Notes under the pieces: generated by a model | Databases searched by the model: none | What the model saw: the letters and a program-made list of their open reading frames with translations, nothing else | What the model was told of the DNA's origin: nothing | In this document: piece by piece, positions 1 to 10,905 of the stretch | Numbering within the stretch: position 1 is the first letter of the stretch | Layout: each line of letters opens with the position of its first letter | Source: Saccharum officinarum | Lineage: Eukaryota > Streptophyta > Magnoliopsida > Poales > Poaceae | Assembly: GCA_020631735.1 (NCBI GenBank) | Contig: CM036160.1 | Location: 1,596,407-1,660,406, forward strand | Length of the DNA stretch: 64,000 bases | Direction of reading: 5' to 3' | Position numbers and translations under genes: made by a program

Positions 1-240
1 TAAAAGTTAATATAAATGGATAATATCTGTTCCAAGTCACAAGTGAGTATGTAGTGTAGTGATATGGAGCGAACATTTTTGTTTTTTAAGTTCATTTATA
101 GAGGCGATGTCTACCTCTATTAGTCGATTTACAAAGATAGTCTAACCGACCGTCTTTGCAAATAGCCTATTAACATAGATTGTTTGACCCACCTCTGTTA
201 ATAAAAAGTCTGCCTCTTGAAAACGCTCTTTTTACTAGTG
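1..240 (-). mobile_element. CACTA transposon end (partial, enters from the left)
   Basis: Read on the minus strand from 240 the sequence starts CACTAGTAAAAAGAGCG and continues into short sub-terminal units of the kind 'agaggcagac' and 'cagaggtggg', which recur to about position 90. A CACTA start followed by arrays of short GC-richer units is the known signature of En/Spm-type elements. The other end lies outside the window and no transposase is visible. The element at 29082-30376 carries similar 'gcccgcctc' units, so the two may belong to one family. Confidence 0.6.
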
Positions 241-1660
241 TATTGTCAACATAAAAAAAATATAAAAGGTTATATGCACACATATAGTTTCGTTAGCTAC
301 GATAATAATAATGTAACATTTCACTATTCAAACAAGATATATATGTTTTGCGCCTAAGAAAAATATTCTAAGGGTTTGTTCAGTTAATCATCAATTCCCC
401 TCGATCCCATCCAATCCGTCTGGGTTGGGGATTAACTAACCAAACCAACCAATGTATTTAATTGCCTTGCTTAGCGCATTAGTTAGATGTGGTGTTCACC
501 AGTCAAATATGTATAATAGCACGGTACACTATTAGCGTGGGCTGCTTGAGGCGTCCTTTGGAAGAACGCGAGAAATTTTTCTGATTTCTGCGCTTTTTCT
601 ATGAAAATGAACCGATTTCCGTGAAAATCCGATATTATTTCCGTGTTTCAAAGAGGGCCCGAAAGTGGTCTACAATGGAGCAAGGTGCCGGCCGTTCTAG
701 ATCTTGCTAGCTAGCTTGTTCAATGCTGAGCATGCGTTCATTATTAGCACATGCATGCATGCGTTGATGTTGACGCAAGGTCAAGTCAAAATTCTAGAGA
801 CGAAGACTCCTCGCATGTACGAAACCATCAAAGACTCCATAGTCGGTCGATCGACCAGCACGTTACAGTTGCTCCACGGAGGAGAGACTGCGTGACTTCC
901 TGTTTCCTGCTGAGCCGAGGCATTATCCCGACACAGGCAGGGGGTAGCACGTGCCATGCGGTCAATAGAGTACTACTACTAGTCCCCATGATACTAGTCC
1001 CCGGCCGAGTGATGAAGGGACGAGAGCTACCTGCCATGCATGCAAAGACCACATGAATTCCATATTTTTTCGCATTCAAAGTCATCAACCATATTTTTTC
1101 TACATACTGAGCGTGCATTCTAACGAGAAACGACGTACTCCTATCAACCACACCAATTTCTCTCTCAAGCTAGCGACTGTTTATGTATGGGGATGGCCGG
1201 ATGGGGACTGGCTTGCTATGTTGCCCGTATACGGATACGGGTATCGGATACAATACGTATCGGATACACGGATACACTGTTCTCTGAAAAACGGTGACAC
1301 GGGGATACGTCTAGAATATTTTTTAACAGCAGTTTATAGAGAACTCCCAGAGTAGAGAAGAGAGTGCCAATTTTGTTGGGCACTGAACAAGGTGTCTATG
1401 CTGAGCAACAATACAGGTGAATTCAGTTGATACTGCATCAGAACTGAAAAGCTTGATGAGCAAGAGAGTTTGCCGTGCTGTTCATTGCTCTTGGGATCTT
1501 GTGGACCTTGAGCTAATGAGGGTGTTGTAATGCTTTTGATATTCCAGTGAGGAGGGTTGGACAAGTCCTTGGAGTTGAAGAAGTTCGTCATAATCTGGTT
1601 GTCAGTGAGGACACTTTCAATTGCTGTCAGCAAGGCAGCGAGTGTGAGTGCTGTACGTTG
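241..1660. other. Intergenic, no gene recognised
   Basis: Open frames at 704-1355 on both strands are short, overlap each other and show no domain. Around 370-440 there is a MITE-like start (gggtttgttcagttaatc) without a clear partner end. At 1228-1305 the motif GGATAC recurs about five times. I see no coding signal. Confidence 0.5.
1228..1305. repeat. GGATAC/GTATCC-rich short repeat
   Basis: The hexamer GGATAC occurs about five times in under 80 bases, interleaved with GTATCGGATAC units. It is probably part of a transposon sub-terminal region, but no matching end was found. Confidence 0.45.
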
Positions 1661-1710
1661 CTTCCGCCATTAACACTGATTCCGCTTTGGGAAGTTGTGC
1701 TTTGATATAA

Positions 1711-1828
1711 AGACTAACAGCTTGTTCGCTTGGCCTGAAATCCGGCTGATCTGGCTGGTTTTTTGTGAGAAAAAAACACTGCTGAATGGCTGGCTGATCT
1801 GGCTGATAATCTCAAACAAACAGGCTAT
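1711..1828. mobile_element. MITE (short, type uncertain)
   Basis: The left end reads agcttgttcgcttggcc. The right end reads in reverse complement agcctgtttgtttgagat, so the ends are imperfect inverted repeats about 115 bp apart. The inside repeats 'ggctgatctggctg' twice. The GGC-TGTTCG start is common in grass MITEs. Confidence 0.5.
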
Positions 1829-1884
1829 AAGAGATCCAAGTTTGGTGTTGCCTGTGGATGTAGAATTAAGAAGACTTCTACCCC

Positions 1885-2135
1885 TGCATGCACATCTTAC
1901 GGTGTAGGCTCATGGCTATAAACCGTCAATGTAGACAAATTTTCATTGGCGATTTGTATAAGGACACCGGCGGTTCACCTAGCATACCACCATGCGCAAC
2001 CAGCTAAGAGAACTACCAGCAGAAATATAGGTATTTGTACTGGCGACAGCTTAAGGAAACCACAGTGTAAATGATTTTACACTGGCAGTTTTCTTAAGCT
2101 GTCTTGGTTGGCAGTTTTCTTAAACCGCCGTCAGT
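1885..2135. repeat. Hairpin-rich DNA-transposon remnant
   Basis: At 2043-2102 a long imperfect palindrome pairs gacagcttaaggaaac with gttttcttaagctgtc around a cagtgtaaa/ttttacactg core. A further copy of gcagttttcttaa follows at once. Such stacked inverted units suggest the sub-terminal region of a CACTA-like element, but no CACTA terminus is visible. Confidence 0.4.
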
Positions 2136-2660
2136 ATTATTCCATAAATACATTCTTCATTCTTCGAGCAGCACTGTTCAGACCAAGCCACCTTCCATGG
2201 TGTGTCCATAGAGGTCAAAAATTGCAAAATACAAGAGTGAGGTTTCGATCTTCATTTCTTTCAAGGATGTTGCTCAATTATGCCAAACCTATGCCTTCTT
2301 AGATGAATCCTCCATAGTTTATGGCCTAATTAGATCTAGGTTTTCATAGTTAGCATGGAGAGAGAATGCATTTGTTTGGGTATTTTAACACCTTATTAGG
2401 TAGCTTCATATGTTGCTTCAATTATATATCATTGATTTCATAATTTATGGATCCTAGGACCACCATATACATGAATAGTAGGGAACAGGTCGTATCTACA
2501 TGATGAGTTTCTTTATTAAAATAGATTAATTAGTTATCCGTATCTATATATTAAATTATGTGTTGTGATTGTAATATCTATACATATAGAATATTATTTG
2601 AGACAATTGAGCATTTTTTTCTTATGCATCTCTCTTTCTTATTTCAATCATTTAAATAAT

Positions 2661-2942
2661 TTATGACCGGTTTGGCAGAGCTCCGCTCCCAACTTCTTCA
2701 GATCCCTACTAAAGGCTTAAAATGCAACTGGATTCTAGTGGAGAACTCACTTCATTTACACTACAACCTGAAAGCTAAAAAATCTGCTCTCCACCACTCT
2801 CCATTGCTCCCCATTCCAATCACCATAAGAATCACTTCAGAATGGATTCTCACTACTCTTCACCCTGCTCCCACACCCGAATCACTTCATCGGAGAATCA
2901 AGATGTGAAATTCAAAAATCAGGAAGAAGAGCAATGCCAAAC
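2661..2942. mobile_element. MITE abutting a second MITE
   Basis: The left end is ccggtttggcagagctccgc. The right end (ggaagaagagcaatgccaaac) reads gtttggcattgctcttc in reverse complement, giving imperfect terminal inverted repeats. The inside is low in coding potential. The right end touches the next MITE. Confidence 0.5.
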
Positions 2943-3159
2943 TAGGGGGGTGTTTGGCTCACCGCCACACTTCGCCTGCTAAAGCCGCGGCACGCCACAG
3001 AGCAAAGGCAGCTGTTTGGTACAGCTTTTAGATGAGGCAGCCACACTGTTTTGCAGTAGAAATTTATGCCAAGATTTAGCGGCCATATTCTCCGCCGCAA
3101 GTGTTGGGCAACGCCACAACTGAGTGGCTGGTGGGGGCTGTGAACCAAAAAGCCCCTAG
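2943..3159. mobile_element. MITE with TAGGGG(G)-TGTTTGG ends (PIF/Harbinger-like)
   Basis: The left end taggggggtgtttggctcac matches the reverse complement of the right end (ctaggggctttttggttcac). About 217 bp long and non-coding. The ends resemble Tourist/PIF-Harbinger MITEs of grasses; the class is inferred from the ends only. Confidence 0.6.
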
Positions 3160-4285
3160 TTCTTAAGCTAATTAATGTTATTTTTGGATTTGAATTAATT
3201 AATCATCGCGAGTGGATTCTTATTGCAATTTAAAATGTATAAAGGTCATGGATGTATAATTTTATCAAACTTGATTCAACCTATCGGTTGGAGGTTGATA
3301 GACTTATTAATATCATGAAAAGGCCTACATGAAGAGAGAAGATAAAGCGTATACATTGTTCGTGCATCGGCTATAAGAACATTGTACGCAGAACGGTTCA
3401 TTGCCCAATTGGTTTGCCGATGTTCTGATTTGGACCAAACACGGAGAGGGTAGTTCGATTTCTTATGCAATTGGCAACCCAGACAACACCACCATTGAGA
3501 GACGAGCTAAAGGGGAGCCCATGCAGCCTATGCGTCGGCTAAGTTTCGGAATGTCATCAGGTTCCTGGTTAGGGACGAACTAGACATTACAATCTCTATC
3601 GGAAGATGGTGCTTAGGGGGGGGGGGGGGGGGGGGGGTCTTCCTTATGGAGTCAGCAGAGGAGAAAATTTGTTTCCCCAGAGGTTCTGAATGACCTCGTA
3701 AAGGAATATTCGATGAGGCAGTTGGCAATCAGCTTCCATAACCGGAGATCCAAACTGAATACCAAGTTCATGAAGAAAGGACTACACGCTACAAAGATGT
3801 ACGACAAGATTACAGAAGCTCAGTAGCAGGTCTTTGTTTAGCAAAAGAGCTCAGATGAGTTCTTATGTATTAGTCAAGCCAACCCCTAGCTTGTAAAGAA
3901 GAATGTATCACCATCGCCTTGTCATGAGAGGTTACAAGCTCCAAATTTCGAAATGAAGGCTCACTACGTGTTCATATTTCCTAGTCTAGCTAGGTTGGTT
4001 GATAGGATTAGAACCCAGGATACAACTCTTTTTGCGTTAGAGGTAGCAATACTTAACAAAACCACATTGCATATTTAAATAGTATTTTGCATAGGTTTTG
4101 ATAAGTAGGTTTTAGAGGTTATTAATTTTTTTAGTTGCCTAATTCACCCCTCTATTAGGCGTCATGGTCCCTTCGGTGAGAGAAGAAAAAAACAACATTT
4201 GGGTCAAACAAGAGCAATGAAAAGTGGCCTCAACACAAGAGGGAGCTCCACATTAAATCTAACCTCAAATTCCACCTAGAGCTGT
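3160..4285. other. Intergenic, possible decayed transposase fragment
   Basis: Downstream of the nucleotidyltransferase gene. At about 3640-3830 the plus strand reads as a broken frame containing a stretch like LVKEYSMRQLAISFHNRRSK, which faintly resembles the basic region of En/Spm-type transposase-associated proteins; stops interrupt it. The rest shows nothing I recognise. Confidence 0.35.
3616..3637 (+). repeat. 22-base poly-G run
   Basis: Uninterrupted G homopolymer. Runs this long are rare in plant genomes, so this may be a real mutational hot spot or a sequencing artefact. Confidence 0.9.
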
Positions 4286-7200
4286 TCATTGTGCCGGAGC
4301 TGTTCGGCTGTCGGCTCCATAAGCTCCGCTATATGACTGCTGACATGTATGCTGATGTGGAGTCCGTAGAAGCGGACCTTTTTGATGTATGTGCACTAGT
4401 TGAGTTGAGCTTCGGTGTAAGGGAGTTATATTACTTGGTGGCTTGCCCAGTATTCCCTTGCCAAGGTGAGGAGCAACTAATGGAATCCCAAGCGATAATC
4501 CATAGCCAAAACCAGAAGGAATGATTCGAGGCCATCGAATAATGGGCACAAACTGATGAATGCTAGAGTGTTGGCCGGCCACTCGATAATGGAGCGCGTG
4601 AGGCAAGACCTTGTTAGCAGTGGGTAACGAATCACTGCTAGTAGCACTACCACCATGCTGTGCACTCTTCTGGAACACACACCTTCCCTGTGGGGTCAGT
4701 CCCCACTTCCTTTTTCTCTTGACATGCCCCAAACGAGGTTTGCTGACTAATTCATCTGGGCTAAGCCGCCCAAATAAAAGGGTCCTCAGCTTCATTGTGT
4801 CCATTTTCCCTCTCATGAAATCTAACAAGTTCAAAGCACATTCTCTAAGGCATTTGCAAATCTTCTGCATCTGCACCTTTCCCACTGACCTTGCAAAATT
4901 TTGTGATCGGTCCAAGAAATCTTCAACCTGCATAAACAGAAGCAAAATTAGTGTTTTGTGTGCTTTTTCAGGGTAAGAGTCTAGTCTTTTGCTACTTGTT
5001 AGTGCTCGATGCACAAATACTTAACACTTAAATTGCCGGCTCCTTTCTTCCAGGTCTTGGAGATCCATGACGCTTCAAAATTGCTTGCGCACAGCCCATG
5101 CTCCCATAAAAACTCTGCTGATAACAGCTGCAGGACAAGGCCGATATATGGCCCTTATTAGTGAACACAATCATTTCCAATAACACATTCAACAAAAAAA
5201 GAAACCTCATACTGTTATAAAACAAGTGCAAACTAATACTTCCTCCATTCCAAATTATAAGAGTTTTGACTTTTTAGATACATAGCTAGACACAATGTAT
5301 ATCTAAGTGCATAGTAAAACTTATGTATCTAGAAAACCTAAAACATCTTATAATTTGTAATAGAGGGAATATAAAATATAAATCACTGTTACAATCAGGT
5401 AGTATGTGGCGGAGCAACAAGTTTTTTATTCATAATTGTATGACCTCTGCAGCCTACCCCAACTTGCTTGGGACAAAAGGCTATGTTGTTGTTGTTGTTG
5501 TAATTGTATGACCTCTGCAGCCTTATGGGGCTTAGCAATGGTATTTGTTTTCAGAATATGCAGTGGAGTATAGATGATCTCTATCAAAATGTTGCAAGAT
5601 CTGACTGAGAAGATAAAGGCGCTCAGAGATCTGGCAAGTTCTCATGTGATCATCTTAATATGAGGTGCTTCTCTCCACGGCATGTGGGTTTTATTGCCCT
5701 GGACAGCGTGGTGCATGGAGGTACCGGTATTGAAGGTGTTGAGGGTGCCAAGTTTTAAGAGGTGGACCTTCGTTGGTGCTTCTCTGAAGTCTGATGTTTA
5801 GCAATAGTTCTGTGGTTCAGGTTGTAAGCTTTGCATTTCTGTCCTTGATGACGTGGATAGTTGTCATGTGGTTATGGTTTCCTGATTGCTTTGTAAACTT
5901 TAGGTGGTTGGGGATGTTCCTGGCTCTGAACTTGAGTTGCAAACACTTCTGGTTTTTTTATTTTAACTGAAAGGCTGGGACATGGCCCTAAAACTCTAAA
6001 AAATAATTCTTGGCCAATGCAGTACTGACAAAAAAAAGAGGAAGCTAAACTAGCTAAAGTTCAGGGGTATGGCACAATTAGTGCCTTTAGAGTTTAGACC
6101 ATAGTTCATGGCTAAAATGAACACGTACAGAAAATAACATGTCAACATGGGTACATAATGAGAATTTCTGCAAATGTAGTTCGAGCTTATCTAAATCTCC
6201 TATTTGTTGTAAAAAAGAACTATGTACAGTAAACATAACACATGTGTATGAGAAGTGCTCATCCAACATACCAAGGAACAATTATAAAAACATGTTCATA
6301 TAGATTCAGTTATGGCAAGTAACTTCAACCACAAACGTAAGTAGGAAGATGAACCTTATAGTTACTCACTTTACTTATCAATGATACAAACAGTTCAGCC
6401 ACAGATTCTTTATTTTTACTCCCAAAACCCTTAAACAGTAAAGTGTTCCTCTCAACGCTTGTGCAGTCTAACCCATCTGCAAGAGTAAGAATACAGAAAG
6501 TTATCCTTGGTTTCAGTGGAAAGTTAGCAGAATGATGCCAGTAAAAGGAAAAACAAAGAGCAAGCATGATAGAAGTTAACCTTTTAACAAGTCAGAGAAC
6601 GCAGGCAATATTGGAGGATCCCGGGTCTGCACTGCACATTGATGTTTATATTCTTAGCCATGTATCAAATAAATTGCTATTCAAACACTACCATAAAGGT
6701 AAATGGAGTAAAATCCAATTTCTGGTACACAGAATGCAATAGCATGAAGTGTAGGGATTCAGACTGAGGAAGTGTAGCAGAAGGATATCTATCATGTTTT
6801 CTGAACTAGCATAAATCCAATCCAGAATGTGCCGATACTAAAGGAGATAATTTATTGGTTCCTCAATATGTTTCATCTTATTTTCTATACAAATGAATCC
6901 AAAGCTTGTGTCTTCAAATACAGATTGATTAGTAGGCCAATTAATCAAAACAAAAGGTAATGTGGGACAGTTACTTGCAATTTACTAACCAAACCAAAAT
7001 AATAATTAACCCATGGTACCTGCAAATGGAAAGCAACTAGTGAAATAATTGACATGGAGCTCATTGTCAGTTGTCTTGGGCTATTCAAATCATGTACCTT
7101 AGCCCAGAACTTAACCTGAAGAACAAATGGGAAAAGGAAAAGATTGTTGTCACATAGTTTCAATTCATCACATGGCTTTGCTAAGTTACTAATTAGAAAG

Positions 7201-9061
7201 AAAACGAAGATTGCATTACCAAGTAACTTAGTATCTGAAACCTTTCATCAAGTGAGGAAACAAATTTGATGATCATTGACCTTGTCATGCCATCTTTATT
7301 TTCAACCGAAATATCACATTCGATCCCTGTGCCACAATCAATAGCCTTCAGTATAGGCACCCTAGCACTTATAATAGGTAAAACCCCACAGAAAATTCCA
7401 CTCCCTGGATGGATCAGAAAAGAAAAGGTTGAATATATTTACAAATATCAATGGGCATGCAATGAATATCTGAAAATATTCTGTCCGGGGAAATACTTAC
7501 TCTGATGAGAATATAGAACCTTGGAAAATTTCCTGATAATAGAGATCATTTGCTTGCGAGTATATCGCTCATCAGTATTAGCACTGAAATTGATAGAGAG
7601 GTCCAGGTCACTATGAGGAGTAAATAAATCCATCGTGAAAGATCCAAATGGTTCCACAACCGGAGACCCACTGTTGCTACCTGATATTAGAGTTAAATAA
7701 AGGTCAAATCAACATGTAAGAGACGAAGTTCAATGTTCCGATGTGACTGGTACATGATTTCCTGAACATCTACAACTACAAGAGTCCACTCAATGCTCGG
7801 TGTCATTGCTCAGTGAGTTTACCCCAATAGAGTTCTGTACTTTTAGCAGCCGCTTGGCAATAGACAGACCAATACAACATCTATGTGTTCCCTTTTCTTT
7901 TTGGAAAATTCTCCATGTTTCCTAATACTTCTTAAACCAATGCATGGTGAAATAACAGGTGGTGCGTGATGATATATCCTGAAGATATTTGATGCAATGC
8001 AATAGGACAGGATATAAACTACTACTATCAGAATTGTGCTGGTATTGCACCCTTCCTCCACAACTGATTTCAGACTCAAAATTGAAGAGAGTTTTTGAAA
8101 AATAATTTAAAAAATAAATAAAGAGAGTTCTCAGAGAGAGAACAACTGCAAATTTTACAACTAATCACCAGTCAGCATTCATATTACTACTTATTAGGGA
8201 TGAATTTGGAGGCTAGAAGTTGATGACTATATTCAAAATAATCGATAACGTGGAAGAAATGGAAACATACCAAATCTTCGATTCACCATCTCCCTAAAGA
8301 CATCAACCAAGGCGTTGCGCTGGTCATAGTCAAGTGGCTTGGGACGCAGAACGGCATACGCCTCGAGAAGCAACTGATTGAGAGCTGGAAGCAGACTGGG
8401 ATTGACTGATATTGCCGTCAACTCCTCCAGCTCCAGACATTCAGCGTGCCTGCTTAATTCTGCACAGGAGAAGATAAGAGCCGGTTATATCTGCCAAAAC
8501 CCACACCGTAGGTCGCATTAAAACAAATCCGGGACAGATCGACAGTTGCATCTGAAAAAAAAAAGAGCAAAAGAGGAAATCTGCTTTGGCTGTTTGATTT
8601 CTGGAGCGCAGGGTCCAGCTGTCCATGGAAGCATGAATCGGAAAGCAGGCCTGGCACTGCTTCTTCTAATGGAATGACTAATGCAAACCGCGGGCATATG
8701 TTGGGATGGGAGCAAAGAGAAATGGAGATGGGGAGGGAGCAGCAAGCAGAAGGAACTAGTAGGAGGGTACCTTGAGAATCCCATGTGCTTGCCTCGCTGG
8801 ACCTGCAACAAGGGAAGAGCGAAATCAATACCCACAACAGTAACAGCGTCAAGCGCGCGCGATGCAGAAATGCGATCCCGAGCACCCCGAAAGAGAAGGG
8901 AAGGGAACCAAATCGATCGTCTCCCATGGAGTAGATTGAACTTGGGGTTGCGGGGAATTGGAAGGGTTTGGGGAGGGACGGACTAGGGAGAGAGAGACTA
9001 ACTGAGAGGAGTCGGAGTCGGTGTCGTCGGACACGGAGGAGCTGGCCGCCAGAGTCGCCAT
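4286..9061 (-). CDS. Non-canonical poly(A)/terminal nucleotidyltransferase, 10 exons
   Basis: Joining exons 9061-9003, 8802-8771, 8459-8271, 7680-7501, 7404-7220, 7115-7020, 6626-6581, 6476-6370, 5127-5026 and 4927-4286 gives one frame of 545 codons plus stop, all with GT..AG borders and matching phases. The N-terminus is acidic and Ser-rich. The polymerase-beta-type nucleotidyltransferase core follows: FGSF at about residue 105, metal-binding Asp in SDLDLS (118 and 120), and the third Asp in ECDISVEN (184). Then come VKFWAKVHD, a helical middle part and a PAP-associated region with LCASNF, WISKTWKKGAG and SVEDFLDRSQN. This order fits the Cid1/TRF, HESO1 and URT1 superfamily, enzymes that add A or U tails to RNA 3' ends. 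From memory it is closest to the Arabidopsis AT3G45750/AT3G45760 group. The last 120 residues are basic and unrecognised. A or U preference cannot be read from the sequence. The ATG at 9061 is the first in frame. Confidence 0.88.
5239..5369. mobile_element. Stowaway-type MITE in intron 8
   Basis: Inverted ends cttcctccattccaaatt and its partner (reverse complement ttccctctattacaaatt), flanked by TA on both sides (5237-5238 and 5370-5371). About 131 bp, typical of Tc1/mariner-derived Stowaway MITEs. It lies between exons 8 and 9 of the nucleotidyltransferase gene. Confidence 0.8.
5433..5523 (+). mobile_element. Severely 5'-truncated Au-like SINE with 23-bp target duplication
   Basis: A 45-bp core (5456-5500) contains ccccaacttgcttgggac, a small hairpin, and ends in five TTG units. 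This is the known 3' end of Au-type plant SINEs and their partner LINEs. It is flanked by a perfect direct repeat at 5433-5455 and 5501-5523 (starting taattgtatgacc), which I read as the target-site duplication, although the final 'cct' could be shared with the element. It sits inside intron 8 of the nucleotidyltransferase gene. Confidence 0.8.
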
Positions 9062-9097
9062 GGCCAAGGACCACTGCTCGCCGTGCCGTGCCTGTGC

Positions 9098-9113
9098 CTC
9101 TCTCTCTCTCTCT
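9098..9113 (-). repeat. (CT)n / (GA)n tract in the 5' leader
   Basis: Eight dinucleotide units 37-52 bases upstream of the start codon of the nucleotidyltransferase gene. GA-rich leaders are common in grass genes. Confidence 0.8.
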
Positions 9114-9149
9114 ACTTCAATTCAAGGTGGGACGGCGGCACGGCGCTCC

Positions 9150-9160
9150 CTTATTTAATA
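9150..9160 (-). promoter_or_regulatory. Possible TATA-like box of the nucleotidyltransferase gene
   Basis: On the minus strand TATTAAATAAGG lies about 90 bases upstream of the ATG at 9061, with the GA tract in between. Position and composition fit a core promoter, but no transcript evidence is available. Confidence 0.35.
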
Positions 9161-9239
9161 GGATGGGCCCGGTCGCAGCCCACAGGTGCTCTCGCTCGCG
9201 GTTGCTAACGCCACGGGTTTTTTTTAAGGGAATGCAGTA

Positions 9240-9508
9240 AAAAACAACCGATTTATTTTGGAGAGTTATCTTTTACATAAGTGTATTTGAGTCTATATGC
9301 AATTTGGGAAATAATATTGCATATAAGAAGATATTTTTATATTGTCCCAAACTCCTTAATCAAATATTGGATATCTTCATAGATGTTGTCGCAACATTCG
9401 TTTGCAGAACTCGCTAAAATGTCATCAAGAATTGCATCTTCAATGATTGTGATACCTATGCATGCATGGGTAATAATATTACGTTATTATTTAATTATTT
9501 GTGGAGTG
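9240..9508. other. AT-rich upstream region, nothing recognised
   Basis: No ORF with domain content, no repeat ends seen. Confidence 0.4.
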
Positions 9509-9510
9509 TA

Positions 9511-9669
9511 CTCCCTCTGTCCCTTTGCTTTTGTCGTTCTAGCTCCTGCTCAGGTTCATCAGAGACTCACTGAACACATACAACAGGGCGTCCAGGTGCA
9601 GGCCAAATATAGTGTACTCAGATGTTCAGATCCTGTCACCAGACGACAGTCAACGCGGGACGGAGGGAG
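9511..9669. mobile_element. Stowaway-type MITE
   Basis: Left end ctccctctgtccctttg, right end in reverse complement ctccctccgtcccgcg, flanked by TA at 9509-9510 and 9670-9671. Length 159 bp. Confidence 0.8.
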
Positions 9670-9671
9670 TA

Positions 9672-10315
9672 TCAAATATAGTTGGAGACTATATATGCTT
9701 ACATTGTTGATCGATGGCAATCTTATACCATCCCACAACTTCATGTAATTGTATACCAGAAAGCCTCCCAAGTTGTTGTACAAGACCAGTTGTTTATTTG
9801 ATATACATAAATCAAATAACTGTTTTGTTATATCAAAGTTGAAACAAATGACAAGTGATTACCAGTCTTTATAGTTTGATGTAACCTTTGTTACACATGC
9901 AGTGTATTCTCGCTTCCATGAATATATACAATGGTTTTTCTTTGATTTTGATAGTGCCATGGCGAGCATGAACATTCTAGCAATAGTGTGAAATGTAGGT
10001 AGATATGTCATATCTTGACTATAACCCTCCAAACATGTCTGATCTTGTAGTGGGTCCATAACCATCACGATTTTGTTTTGCCTCACTCTCTATATTCTTC
10101 TTACTTTCTTCTGTATCCATATCAGCAAAGCATTACTAATTAAATAAATAGACATAGAATAATTTTCTAAAAGTAGTAATAAACGTAGTTCAAATTTACT
10201 AAAAGTAGTACTAAAACATAGCATAAATTTTATTCATCCCAAAAAGGTTGAGAGGAGTTCACCTAAGTCGTCTGGCAGGCTAGTATTTTTTTTTCTGGTG
10301 ATGGTGTGTCAACTA
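9672..10315. other. AT-rich intergenic, no gene recognised
   Basis: The short frames in this stretch show no recognisable domain. The final 50 bases (tctggcaggctag ... gtgtgtcaacta) recur around the MITE at 10675-10905. Confidence 0.4.
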
Positions 10316-10542
10316 GGTTATGTTTGGTTTGCACGTGTTAAAGTTTAACTCTCATTACATTAATGTTGCGGCAAATATATGGAGTACTAAATGTAGACTA
10401 ATTGTATGCATGTTGGCACAGATTATGAGTAATTTACGAGACGAATTTATTAAGTCTAATTAGTCTAAGATTAAAATTTTTTTGTCAAATAAGACGAAAG
10501 TGCTACCGTGTTTGTAAAATTGTAATACCCAAACCAAACACT
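10316..10542. mobile_element. MITE of the abundant panicoid 'TGTTTGG' type
   Basis: Left end ggttatgtttggtttgc, right end in reverse complement agtgtttggtttgggtatt. The inside carries 'gagacgaatttattaag' and 'cgaaagtgctac', hallmarks of a very common MITE family in panicoid grasses. Confidence 0.65.
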
Positions 10543-10674
10543 GAGGCACATCAGTTCAAAGTTACTGATTTGATGCAACTTTTTACCAAGTAGAGTACAG
10601 GTACGTACCGTTATTGGGAGTGGATTCATCTGGTTCATGGGAAACTGGTTCTGGCAGGCTAGATTTTTCTTCCA

Positions 10675-10905
10675 GGCCTGGTTTAGATGCACTTCAAAAG
10701 TTGAAATTTTTTCACTCTCTCCATCACATCAATCTTTGGACCCATGCATGAAGTAGTAAATGTAGGTAAAAAAATAACTAATTACACAGTTTAGTTGAAA
10801 ATCACGAGATGAATCTTTTGAGCCTAGTTGGTCCATGATTAGACAATATTTGTCAAATCTACGACATTGTACGGTTGAAATTTTTTCACAATCTAAACGT
10901 GGCCC
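10675..10905. mobile_element. Second MITE of the same broad family
   Basis: Left end ggcctggtttagatgcac, right end in reverse complement gggccacgtttagattgtg. Both ends contain ttgaaattttttcac. The inside has the 'atgaatcttttgagcctag' and 'acaatatttgtcaaat' blocks also seen, in diverged form, in the MITE at 10316-10542. Confidence 0.7.

Noticed and set aside
8454..9074. 206-codon minus-strand frame over the first exons of the nucleotidyltransferase gene
   Set aside because: It runs through introns and only shares the region. The spliced frame with matching phases explains the locus better.
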